Of a DNA stretch of 64,000 nucleotides, positions 36,121 through 47,115 are shown one piece after another. Position 1 is the first letter of the stretch. Every line of letters starts with the position of its first letter. The stretch covers positions 372,001-436,000 of the forward strand of contig QEYB01000911.1 in assembly GCA_017562135.1 (NCBI GenBank). Reading direction: 5' to 3'. Under the pieces are notes generated by a model that made no database searches, was not told the DNA's origin, and saw only the letters and a list, made by a program, of their open reading frames with translations. A program made the position numbers and the translations under genes. This stretch comes from Dipylidium caninum (taxonomy: Eukaryota > Platyhelminthes > Cestoda > Cyclophyllidea > Dipylidiidae).

Positions 36121-39100
36121 TCATGAGCACCCTGTAACCCAACGGAGGTCGTGGATGACGTAACTAGCCATGGAGACTTTCGTTGGAATTTGGATGGACA
36201 CAAATAGGCGGCTTTCAGGGTAAAGTGACTTACCATTACAGGGCACAGAAGCGTTCTTCAACTCGGGGGATGTTTGCATTAAAAGCGATTGCGAAAGATG
36301 CGGATGTGGAAGGGGTGCAGGACTGCTGTTCTGCGACATGGCCATCGTCTCCACAGTTGGGGCCTCAACGACGCTTGTCAGGAGGCGAGGAGTCGGAAAC
36401 TGTGCATGAGGCGGCTTGCAATTCGTTGGATTCGACTCCCAGACCTTCCACGGCATGCTCAATCGCCTACCATCGAAAAGCTGTGGCATTTCCACCTCCA
36501 TTTCGCCAGGTGTGGAGTACGATGCTCGTCGGGGTTCAGGGTTTTCCGACCACATTGTGACCCCGCTGCTGACCGGTGCGGCATTACCAACTGAGGAAAG
36601 GATACCGTAGAGCGCATTGGCACCCTCGTACTGGGGCGATCGGGCCTCTGTCTTTAAAGACTCCTGTACCTCCTCCGGAAAGTGTTGGTGAACGAATGCT
36701 GCTGCATTCTGATAATGTTGTTCCACGGCAGTGTCGTAAAAATTGCCTCCCCCTCCGCCTCCTCCTCCTCGGCCTCCTCCTCCCCCACCACCTCCTCCTC
36801 CTCCCCCTGATGCGGTGGCAGCGCCATCTTGAGTATAGTATGCACCTCCACCAGCCGTCCTTTCATCTTCCGTTGATTTCAACTCGGTTTCGGCGGAAGG
36901 ATTTGGTGGAGTGTTTGAAGAGGGGTTTCGAGAAGAGGCGTTAGGAGAAATGTGCATGTTAGGGAGGAGGAACTGGGAGAAGGCGACGTCGGAATCCATG
37001 AGAACACAGGGATTTGGCAATTGACCGAAGGGAGCATTGGACACCTGACCTTCTTGGCCTCCCCCCGGCACCACTCCCGCCGCCGCCGCTGCTGCACTTG
37101 CTGAACTGAGGGAACACTTCCGACGGAAACCGCGAGGGCGCCTTCGTGAGGCGCCATCTTGAAACATGAATTCCGGGTTGGGTCTATCGTCCAATAATGG
37201 CCCTTGCCTGGTCTGCCCATTCCTGTAATGAAGCGGTATTTGTCAGACTCCATTTTATATAGTTTTTTCTCAAGGATTTTTTCTTGTTTGTCAGGAGATC
37301 TGGACATAAGCAAGGTAAACGCTTAACAACTGCGTCGTGGATGTGATTGTGGAAGAGTTGAAGCACACAATAAGGCAATGCTTGAGGACCTCACTTTCAT
37401 CCTCTACTTTGTGAACTGGTCCAAGGAAAGATATTTCAACCCGGTCCACTCTAACGTTACACAACGCCTTTGCACTCGGATCGCCCTCTCCAATCAAAAG
37501 ACGTTAACTACATCGTTTTTGAGATAACTCCTTTACAAAGCATTATCAGGGGTATTCACTGTAAATTTCCCTTCACTTAGTCTCTTTTATGGTTCTTTTT
37601 ACAGAGTACATCCGACTCCGTGCGCCTTAGAGCAGGCTGAAATGCAAGTTTCTTTCCTTTGAGTGATTTATGGTTCTTAAGGTGAATCTTTCATCTAACA
37701 GGGGCAGAGGGTATCCACAGTCGGCTCTCGTAGCTACCCATTGGGGCAGAGGGTACCCACAGTCGGCCTAACAGACGAAATGGTTTATGTGACATGTTGT
37801 TGTGCCCTTGCGACTTGATACTATTTACACTTTCTTTGGTTAGTCACCGACCTCGAGCACGGCTATACTTCGGGAAGGTTGGTGCCATTTCATCCGGCGT
37901 CGTGTTCGGACCTCTCCGCCTCCGCCTCCGCCTCCACCTCCGCCTCCTCCACCTCAACCTGTCTCTGTCTCCGCCTCCTCCTCTCGTCGCTATGACTACC
38001 TCTGAGTTTTGTTTACACAACGTTGCCCCCGTTCCATCGCTCCAGTGCACGGTCACACGCGTGCGCTCGACAATCGATCGATTGCACAATTGTGTGTCCG
38101 TCCGAGCCTCCAACCGACCGCACGTGTCCATTCACATCATCATGCGAAAGCGAGGTGTGCGTGCGAGCGTGTGTGCGTGCATTTGTGCCTTCCGTATAAC
38201 CACCTCCCTCGCCCTCTCTCGCCGCCTCTGGCGGATCCTTGCAACCGAACATGTGCACACACTGTGGATGCTTGGCGTTAGTTTTTGTCCCGTCCGCAAG
38301 GCCGAGTGGGAATAGGGGCGGATGGGGGAAGGGTGAAGGGGTAAGGGAGGGGTTGAAAGAGCTCACCTTTAGGCAATTTGATAAAGACCTCATTGAGGGA
38401 GAGGTTGTGTCGCACGGAGTTCTTCCAGCCCGTGTAGCTGCCACGAAAGAAGGGGTACTTGTTGTGCAGGTACTGGTAGATTTCACTCAATGTGCAACGC
38501 TTGTTGGGCGAAGCTCTGATGGCCATTGCGATTAGCGCAATGTAGGAGTAAGGCGGTTTTTCTGAACGCCGTCCACTATCTAAAAGTCGCATGGATAAAT
38601 GTCAGCTCCTGGGGGCGGTGTACCCCTCACCAGACCTTTGAACTAAGGCAGCTTCGGACAAGAAAGTCACTTGAGAAAAGGTATGTATGCAAAAGTGAAC
38701 ATGGAGGTTGGTCTCATGCTCGCCAGTTAAAAAATCGCGGAAAAAATGTGACTTCGTGACTGAAGGCAACTTCCAGAGCTCTCCGAGCGCAAACAGTTAA
38801 TGAGAACCTCATTACGACGGACTGGTGGAAAGTACACCAGGCTAACAGTACAAGGAGATGAGGCGAAAATTATAAAGGTAAACTTCAAAACACGGGCATG
38901 GTTGGTCTAGGAAGTGGGTTGGCAATCCGTATTTTGTGTATTCTCTCCGTCGGTTTTGAAGGAGCCATTAGACACTCCTCCTCTGACTTGCGCAAGAACA
39001 GTGGAGCTAGAGGACTATTTGATAGAGTCGTTACCTTGGGGGTCGTGCGGGGCCGAACCTTCATTTCCCGCCTTCGGAAATGTCCAGACGTTACAGACAG

Positions 39101-40613
39101 AAAATTGTAGACGGTAATTTGGACCACTTTCTGACAAAAGCAGTGGTTTATCCCACCTAACAACGTACCTCTTTCCCCATTGTGAAAACGGGAGGTACCC
39201 CCAATTTGAAGTAACATTCAAACGTGGTTGTACAAAAGGCTGGGCGTGTAGTTGCACGCAAGTAAGTCACAACGCCGGAGCCTCTGTTTACCCATTAATA
39301 GCCACGAACATACCACGTAAGTCGCAGGTGTTCCTCCTGAATGCCCTAATTTAATAGGCCATGAACTTACAGAGGTACACGGGATCACACATTCTCACTG
39401 GCACTTCTGATTGAAGCGTTCTTCCAAAATAGGCGGACAAGTGCTCAACGAAAAAGAGCTAGGCCAGTGGCTTTTCATAATCATAGGGGAGCCGAAAGTT
39501 TAAAATATTTTAGGAAGATAATAGAAAATATGTTATTATGTGGGAAAAGTGTCATTTTGTTAATTATTAAAAAGGTGGCATTGTCGTCAACTCACTGGCT
39601 TCCTTGCGCGATGCCTTCCGATCCCCTCCAGTGATCGACTCAAGATTGCCTTCTTTTGAACCATCTTCTTGTCCTACCGTCACGTCATCTCCACACTGGC
39701 CCACCTTGTTCCCACCTTCTGCGGCCTCATCCTCCTCTTCACCGTCTACCTCCTCATTCTCAACCACGTCTGTTTCCCTCTCCACCTCCTTGCAGTCTCC
39801 CAACGGCTCAATAAAATCCTGTCTTTCAGAGTAGTAATCAATCGGAGGTAAAGTAGGTTTCGCCTCGCCCTCTTGTGCATGTCCACTTGCAGCTGCTATT
39901 ACTTCAGAGCTCTCAGTGGTATTATTGGAGGAGAGGCAAGCATCACTGGAAGACTCCATCCCGCTGTAATTCTGTGGTGCTGCCGGTACTGGCCTCCCCA
40001 TCACGTACTGCGAAGGGGACGGTCCGCGGAAGTAAGTCGTTGTTGATTGAGGAATTAACGAATGCGCTCCCGGCAGAGGAGGAAAGGGGGAAGAGCTTTG
40101 AAATTCTGGATAAAATGTCGCATCGTTCGGCGTCAGTGAATAAGCTCCTGGGTAGGCTTCTGACTCCCAAATCGCGCCAAAAGTGGGAGAGGGAAGTTTG
40201 TCACTCCAATACGAGATTGCCGTTGCATCGGCTTGTTTCTCAGTGAAGAATTCTTCGTGGGAGCAGGACTGGTTCTCGGCTGAGGCGTGATGGGGTTGTT
40301 GTTGTTGTTGTTGTTGGTGGTGGTGATGGTGGTTGAAGACTTGTTGGGAGGAGGTATCCCAGGGAGCACAAGGTTCGGAGAAAAGGCTGTGGTGGTATTG
40401 TAGGGAGGCGTCTGGAGGAGCAGCACCATCGATGAGTCCGAAGTTGCGGTGGTGGTGGTAATGGGCTGGAACCGGAGGAAGAAGGAATGAGCTGTGCGAG
40501 TGTTGCGAGGTTACGCCATGGGCGGTGAGATCAGTGGCGTGATCCGCTAGACCCGAATAAGCATGTGGGTTGGGGTGAGGGTGGGACTGTAAGTAATTGC
40601 CCTCCATTGCCAT
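36121..40613 (-). CDS. FoxF: Forkhead transcription factor FoxF, one apparent missing base
   Basis: Exons 39596-40613, 38367-38579 and 36121-37222, phases 1 and 1. Exon 1 codes about 339 residues ahead of the forkhead, rich in His and Gln ([15 protein letters not shown]) and acidic near its end; vertebrate FoxF has under 50 there. Exon 2 holds most of the winged helix: [18 protein letters not shown], then [20 protein letters not shown]. Exon 3 opens [15 protein letters not shown], then shifts frame to [20 protein letters not shown], the FoxF-specific block after the forkhead. One base is missing at about 37174-37184; with it the total is exactly 778 codons. The tail has Ala and Gly runs and ends TGCS. 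FoxF specifies visceral and splanchnic mesoderm and muscle in other animals. Whether the frameshift is real or an assembly error cannot be told here. Confidence 0.93.
36132..36233 (-). other. Possible optional in-frame intron at the FoxF 3' end
   Basis: A strong donor (ATG|GTAAGT) and acceptor (TTACAG) bound 102 nt, a multiple of three with no stop inside. Spliced and unspliced forms both end at the same TGA, differing by 34 residues. Confidence 0.45.
36738..36815 (-). repeat. Gly-codon run in FoxF
   Basis: GGN repeats code two adjacent Gly runs (about 12 and 8) separated by Arg. Confidence 0.7.
37701..37767. repeat. 25-bp direct duplication in FoxF intron 2
   Basis: Two copies of GGGGCAGAGGGTAYCCACAG plus TCGGC, at 37701-37725 and 37743-37767, differ at one base and are spaced 42 bp start to start. 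Confidence 0.8.
37915..37985. repeat. CCTCCG-type hexamer repeat
   Basis: Imperfect (CCTCCG)n in FoxF intron 2, all pyrimidine-rich on the plus strand; the open frames over it are Arg/Leu repeats. Confidence 0.75.
38367..38579 (-). CDS. FoxF: Forkhead DNA-binding exon of FoxF
   Basis: Contains helix 1 ([11 protein letters not shown]), helix 2 ([15 protein letters not shown]) and recognition helix 3 ([16 protein letters not shown]), with the conserved NSVRHNLS core intact. It ends in KLPKG at a GTGAGC donor; the usual forkhead split before GRPGKGHYW fits. Confidence 0.95.
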
Positions 40614-41134
40614 CTCCTGGTCGTTGTTTACACAAACGATTTTTGAGGCTGTGTGCGCACCGATTTGACGTTAGGATAAACACACCCACACTGAAGGATG
40701 TATATAGGGGGTACGTAGGCAGACGGGAAGGCAGACTGGCAATGTGCGCTCTTATGCGAATGGCAAAAGAGGATGGGATGGGAGAAGAGATATGTAAACA
40801 AAACTGGTAGTAGCCAGTGGGTGGTGGAGTTCGGGCAATCTCCTCTTTTCACACGCACATGCGCGCACACGTAGATGTATACATATACACGTGCATGAAC
40901 GCACACGTACAACGAGACAACGAGCGAGAGGCGATAGAGAGAAGGAGATAGGTATTGAGTTCCGGCTGTGAATAGTTTACACTATACACACATACACACT
41001 AATCGTGTAAACACTCGTCGCCTAAATGATCTTCAATCCGCGCCTCTCTATAGGTGAGCGCGATAGAGCAAGGGGTGGTGTCTGACACGTTGACAGCGCG
41101 CGCTTCCGCTCATCTGCGAACGCGCACACATATT

Positions 41135-41204
41135 ATTGGTCAGCGCATGATAAGCGCTTCACCGATTGGACAGACTTGATATGGACTAACGTTTGATTGG
41201 TCAG
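41135..41204 (-). promoter_or_regulatory. Cluster of three CCAAT boxes upstream of FoxF
   Basis: On the FoxF strand CCAAT occurs at 41196-41200, 41165-41169 and 41135-41139, about 0.5-0.6 kb before the ATG. Two copies share the nine-base core CTGACCAAT. CCAAT is the NF-Y site. The spacings (30-31 bp) are near three helix turns. The surrounding DNA is GC- and CpG-rich, as in a promoter. Confidence 0.5.
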
Positions 41205-44200
41205 GAATGCGCGTGAGTTTCCCACATCCCTAACATACGCTTCACGGGAGCGCGATTGTCCCCATATGAACGTAGACACCTCATGCAGGCCCCCAGAGTC
41301 TTCAAACTTGTTTATTACCACGCGCAATTGAGGTGTTTATTATACCACACTTGGATAGTTTATTTTAACTAGCGGCCCCAACCCATGCCATTGACAGCCC
41401 TATTTTATTTATCTCCGCAACCATGCCACTTTTCCCTCCTGAAGGGACTCATTATTCTGTTTTGCACCGCCAGGTCGCCTTCATTTTCATCATATTCACT
41501 CAGTTCAGTGTAATATTTTACATGTTAGCTTGAGACTCTCGTTGTACTAGAGTGATAGGAAAAGACTTCCGCTAGTGCAGTTGTATTCAAATAGTTGCAT
41601 TGGCAATCCTAACTAGTTTATTTTTTTGTATCCCGATACAAGTTTCTCCAGAAATATGACAGTACGTGTAAAGACAAGAGGTCACGATTATTCGCCAATT
41701 TTACACTGAAACAATAATTGCTATGGCGCAAAGATTGGTTATAACTAAACTTCACCAGTAGAGTCGGATCACAATTTAAGTTTATTCTATTAACGATTAA
41801 GCAAATTTTTCGGGCTTTGTGTTACAAATTATCTGTTGCTAAGTCCAGTCAACACTGCTGGCATGCTTACCACCTACAAATAACTTTAACATCATAGAAA
41901 AGGTCTGCTAATTATTATGTACTAAAGCATTTGGCTTTGGGGAAGAGAAAGTAGGTTTATATGAATGCTTTTCCGTTAAGCAATTACATGAGTACAGAGC
42001 CTAGTTATTTAAATATAGGCCTGATTCAACTTTAAAAGCCTATATAATAGTACTAGTTAATCATTTGCGGTTACCTCAGCTATGTTAATGTTGAAATCGC
42101 GGCTAAAATACAGTTTACTCAATGATTTTCAAGGGACAGAACAAAGTGAAAAGGATACGGAAGGCTCAAATGACAATTAAATATTAATTGGGCGATACAT
42201 GATCTTCTGGTTCTCATTTTTCGTGAAATTTACTTTTTATCTTTACCAGTGGCTTTGCCAATTAACCAGACGGAAGTGGTATATGGAGATAATTGTGCGG
42301 TGGAGTTAATAACAGGCAACCAATTGAAACAATAGTGGAACAATATTTTTCTAGCCAAGTAAAGGGTCCTTACACGAGGAAATACCAAAAATACTTTCCT
42401 CAGACTGTGATTGGTTGTTTCAGACTGCTATGCTGCACGCGGTTGTACTAAGATAAGTTACTTGAGTTCAGCGACTCGAGCAAGCCAATCACACAAGGGT
42501 GCGTATTTTTCACGTATTTCATTCGTATATTAATGCGAGAAGGGTACACGTTGAGCATAGGATATTTTTCCAATTAGTTTTATAATCCCAAAGCAGACGT
42601 TTTCTTGCGTCCACTCCCCCCCAACTCCCCTCCCCTTTATCCACGCGTTCTCCAACTTATTAGACTGAGTCACGGGGATTTAAGAGCGTACGTGCCTGTT
42701 AACAGTGTCACATGCATCTACACTAACACAAAAATGGCGTTGGCCCACGACTGGTCGTCCACATAAACAGCCCTGGCGAGTCGGAGATCACATCACATCC
42801 GTAGGCATACCGTTTGTATTCGCGAGTTTGTCTTGTTGTGATGACGGTTCTCTAAGTAAGCATCGCTGTGCTATCAAGGGGAAAAACCATTCGCCAGATT
42901 ATCAGCACTTTTGCATAGCATAAGAGCTTAAGGTGCTTTAAAAAGACACTCTTCTAGCGTTCTTCTCTTCCTTCACTAGAAGTGCCTTCATTACAGTTAA
43001 CGCGTCAACTTCATGTCGAATTTCTTATTGACGAAGGAGAAAATTAAAAGACATTAATTTTCATGCGCTCCTTTGACTGAAGAGGCTTCGCACCACACTA
43101 TTTCACACGCAGTTGTCTACTTAAACATGTTCTCCTAACGAGAAAATGGCGCAATATATTCCAGTATGCGATGAATAGTTTCCCATCGTTGATTTTAACT
43201 TCACCGAGTTGGCTCCATATCGACTGAACATATTGCTTCCCCAGAGAGGTTAAATTGCCATCAAAGCCAAAGGAATGATGCTGCAGGAAAACTAGAATCA
43301 AAGCATAAGATGCACGTATCCCTCACCGCGTCCTCCTCTATGCCGTTTTATAACTTCTGAATTGCAGGCATTTAGAGTGATTGTAAAGATATTAATTGTG
43401 CGTCAATATAAATAAGCAATGTTAACAACATTGTTGAAATCCAGCTCAGGACAGAGCACTTCCACGAATGTCCTAGCTTAAAGTACAAAACAGTAGGTTT
43501 CACTTCGAACTCGTCCATTTGACTCGCCCGGAAATCAGTTGAGTGACATTTATTAGACGATAGTGGAAGCGGCTGGATTGGCGAAACAGGCCCTACCTGA
43601 AAGTGTATCATATTAATATAATTTATTGCGTGTTTCAATAGTGGCTTCTCTTCCGTTTGTATAAGCATTAAAACTATTCAAGGTTTTACTATTAGGGCCT
43701 GGCCCCTCTGGCCAAACCAAATATTTAGACTGTACTCTCATGGTTGTTATGGCAGCTCACCCTAAACTAGCCGCGACTTCGCGACCAGGTTTTAAGTGAT
43801 AGTGGGTCGGTCCTGTTTCTCACCGGAAGTAGGAAGCTCCATTAACCAGGCTCTGGCCCCCACCACTAAGGCCTTCTCAGATAAGGTGTGGGATCTACGG
43901 CCTTGGCAAATTGCAAAGTTTATACTCAACCTCATATATATCCCCATATTTTGCTGCAATTTGTCACATTTGAAATGGATTAGTTAATTCCTGTTTTCAT
44001 CGGTGGTGTCAAGAGAATGGTTAGAGATTAACACGTGTTACTCCTGTGGCTGTCTCCATTAATTATATCCCCAGACAGGGGAAAATTTGTAGAAGTAGAA
44101 GTTGGGTAAGAGGAACTTATTCACGGTGGAGGCGTTCAGAAAGTGATCATTAGTGTTAGAGATGGACATTTTTATCAAACCTTCCAACTACTTGATGTCG

Positions 44201-45723
44201 AAAAATAAACATGTTTCCCGTAAAGCAAACTGTAGCCCATTTTATGGGAACATATCCGCATGAGGCGTAAATGTTTGGTCTCGAGATGAATAGGATAGCG
44301 TCTATTGGTATTTCATTTTGTGAATGACTCTAACGCATCCGAACTTTAAATTCTCTCGTATGATACACCGTGTACCATAAATGGAAAAGTGAAGACGTGC
44401 TCGTAAATTCGTCATACATTCTTCGAATGGCTGGTTTAAATGTGTTCTATCCGTATATAAGCTCACTATATGTCGGGATGAAGTGAGGTGTCACAACGTG
44501 TCAAAGGTATGATCAGATTTGTACAGATTTTGTTGATTAGCTGCCAGCGCATAGTGTTAACGGTTCGAGTCATGTGATGTAGAATGTTACTTAATCATGC
44601 TTAAAGCCAGCGAGTTCATTGTTCCTATTGGATAAATGTCATTCGTGCTCTGAATCTGATTGGTGTTAATAAACAACTCACAGTAACCAATAGAGGAAGA
44701 GAGAAGAGTCAACTTGAGATTACCTGCGTGAATGCAGTCACTTGTCTCTCACCCGTTTTAACTAAATGAACTTGGTGGAATCAGTTGAATGTTCAGAAAA
44801 AGTCACCAAAATAAGTGGATTCTACTACGAATTTGTTAGGTCTGAGTTGTAGCACTGGATACCGTCTCGGTCTCGAACAGTTTCACGACGCTGGCGGTTA
44901 ATTTGCTCCGACATTGAGTGGATTGCGATATCGGTGTGTCTTTCTTTTATATTGAACACTGTTATTTGTTATTAAAATTTTGGAACTTGAAAATTGCAAC
45001 GTATTCATAATTGTTGTATATGTGTAACCAACAGAAGTTTTACGTTCCTTTGTCGATTTAACAACAGTCGAATAACAACGAGTTCGTTACGTAGATGAAG
45101 ACGAACACTAATAACCGCATTTCGGTAGCGGCACGAGGACAAAGGTAAATTAAGAGGCGCTCACAAAAATCAAGGCAAAGTTCATTTGGCACATTACGTT
45201 AGAAAGCGCTGGTACCATCTTTACGCGGTTAGAAAATACGTTTACCGCTGGCAATCATAACAGAATGAGAAGTGGGGGTAAAGACTATTTAACGCGCCTT
45301 GTCTATCCCCAAATTGGAGCATCACTCAGTAGTAGGGGTGGTTCCCCAATTATTAAACAAACACGTCAGCCCACGACAAGTTAGGTGGGCCTAGAAGCCT
45401 CATAAGGCTGGGCCGAGCCTAGCAACGCCAACGTGTGACATTAACCGCACATTCAGACACTTCATCTCTGTGCGCGCAGAGAGGACATTTAGGCTGTCCC
45501 AAAGGTGACCACTACCATAAAACCATCATGCTTAGGCCGCATGCACACACAGACACCTGTTCTTCGATTAACTGCGTGCGTGCGCGCGCATCTGTGAGAG
45601 GACTTATTAAAAACGACGCGCTGCTGTCATATGCTGCAAGTGCGGTCGTGCGTGTGCGCACGTTTACCTAATTACACGCCAACCAATCAATACGTTAGAC
45701 GCCACCTGCACGCGCGCACCAAA

Positions 45724-45771
45724 GCCTCTCCGTAGGCCTCTCCGTAGGCCTCTCCGTAGGCCTCTCCGTGG
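45724..45771. repeat. Four tandem copies of a 12-bp unit
   Basis: GCCTCTCCGTAG repeated at 45724, 45736, 45748 and 45760, the last copy ending GTGG. Confidence 0.9.
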
Positions 45772-46866
45772 CCATAGTGAGCGGTGCCTGATAGATGCGG
45801 TGGCTTGTGGCGGAAAGGAGGGGGAGGGGTCAAGTGCAAATACCACTGGCGAACGCGCACACGAACATACGCACGCGGACGAGTGACTTCGGTGTGATGG
45901 ACGTTATCACAGTTTATAATAGAGTGAGCGCGTTTTCGTTGTGAAAATAACTGTCTGTGTCCTGTCTGCCACGTGCAAATGACTCTTCTTTTGTGCATGC
46001 ATGCGTGTGCGCGTATGTGTGTTTACACTAGTGGTGAGGCGACAGGAGGACGTAGGGGAGCGGGGTGGGTGGAGTTTCGTCCTGCTATTGCTGCAATGAG
46101 AAAAAGGAGACAAGGTCCATTAGTCACAACTACTACTTTCTCCGACTTCAAGTGTTTTATCTCATCTAATTTATACAACATTTGTGACGCATCATCAGTG
46201 CACTTTAAGTTGGACCATTCAGCCCCAGTTTAGCACTCAGTGGCTTTTTCGTTAGATTAAGCTCGCCTCACAGTGGAGAAACATTCAGACTACTTAGATT
46301 TTACTTTACTTAGACTTTGTATAGGTCAATGAATTCCACGTAGGTAAATTTAAGATTCATTTTGTCAACTTGAATTCACTTTACCCACTTGTATGTTAAC
46401 CACAACTCCGGAATAATAAGTGATTGCGACTTTGTTCGTCCCACTCCCATTATGCGTCCAAGTTATTTTTGTACTGGACTTTTACCTGATCCTCGGGAAA
46501 GTCTCCATCATCGATAAGTGAAAGTAATTTACCGAGATCCTAGCACTGCTGCTCTGGCTTTATTTTAGCTATGAGGTCAATTGGGATCAGAGGAAGTACC
46601 ATCGGTGGTACTGGTGTGTCTTAGAACTCATCACAGCCAATGTAAATATATTGTAGACTTATTTACCACGTATCTCCTTTCCGGGGACTTGATTTGTTAC
46701 ACTGAAGTTAAGTGTAGCGTGGCAAAAGTCTCTGATCAGTGCAAAAGAAAGCGAACTTCGACTGAACAGCTTGTATGTGCGCCTTTAGTGCGTAGGCTCG
46801 TCTCCACTTCGTTTCAAAACGCTACTTTCCCTGTCAAGTGCACTGATCGACTGAGACAGGCGAGGA

Positions 46867-46880
46867 GGGGGGGGGGGGGG
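46867..46880. repeat. Poly-G run (14)
   Basis: Fourteen G in a row. Confidence 0.8.
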
Positions 46881-47093
46881 CTCGGAAACGCTTAGACATG
46901 AAGTGACTTTGGTGTCGAACTTGAAAAGCGTTTCTCATCTCCACACGCACGTGCGCACCACCGGCCAAATGCATCGACCCCATTTCCGTCCGGGAGTATG
47001 CCAATTCTCACGGCCCCCTCGCGCGCCTATCGCCTTCTGTGCGCTTTGTTTATCTTATAATTTCACTGTCGAAGAGGAAGTGAACGTTGTAGA

Positions 47094-47115
47094 TAGGTAG
47101 GTAGGTAGGTAGGGA
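47094..47115. repeat. TAGG microsatellite
   Basis: About five copies of TAGG followed by purine-rich GAGA sequence. Confidence 0.8.

Noticed and set aside
36183..36944. Long plus-strand open frames over FoxF exon 3
   Set aside because: Shadows of the biased FoxF codons (Gly, Pro, Ser runs) on the opposite strand.
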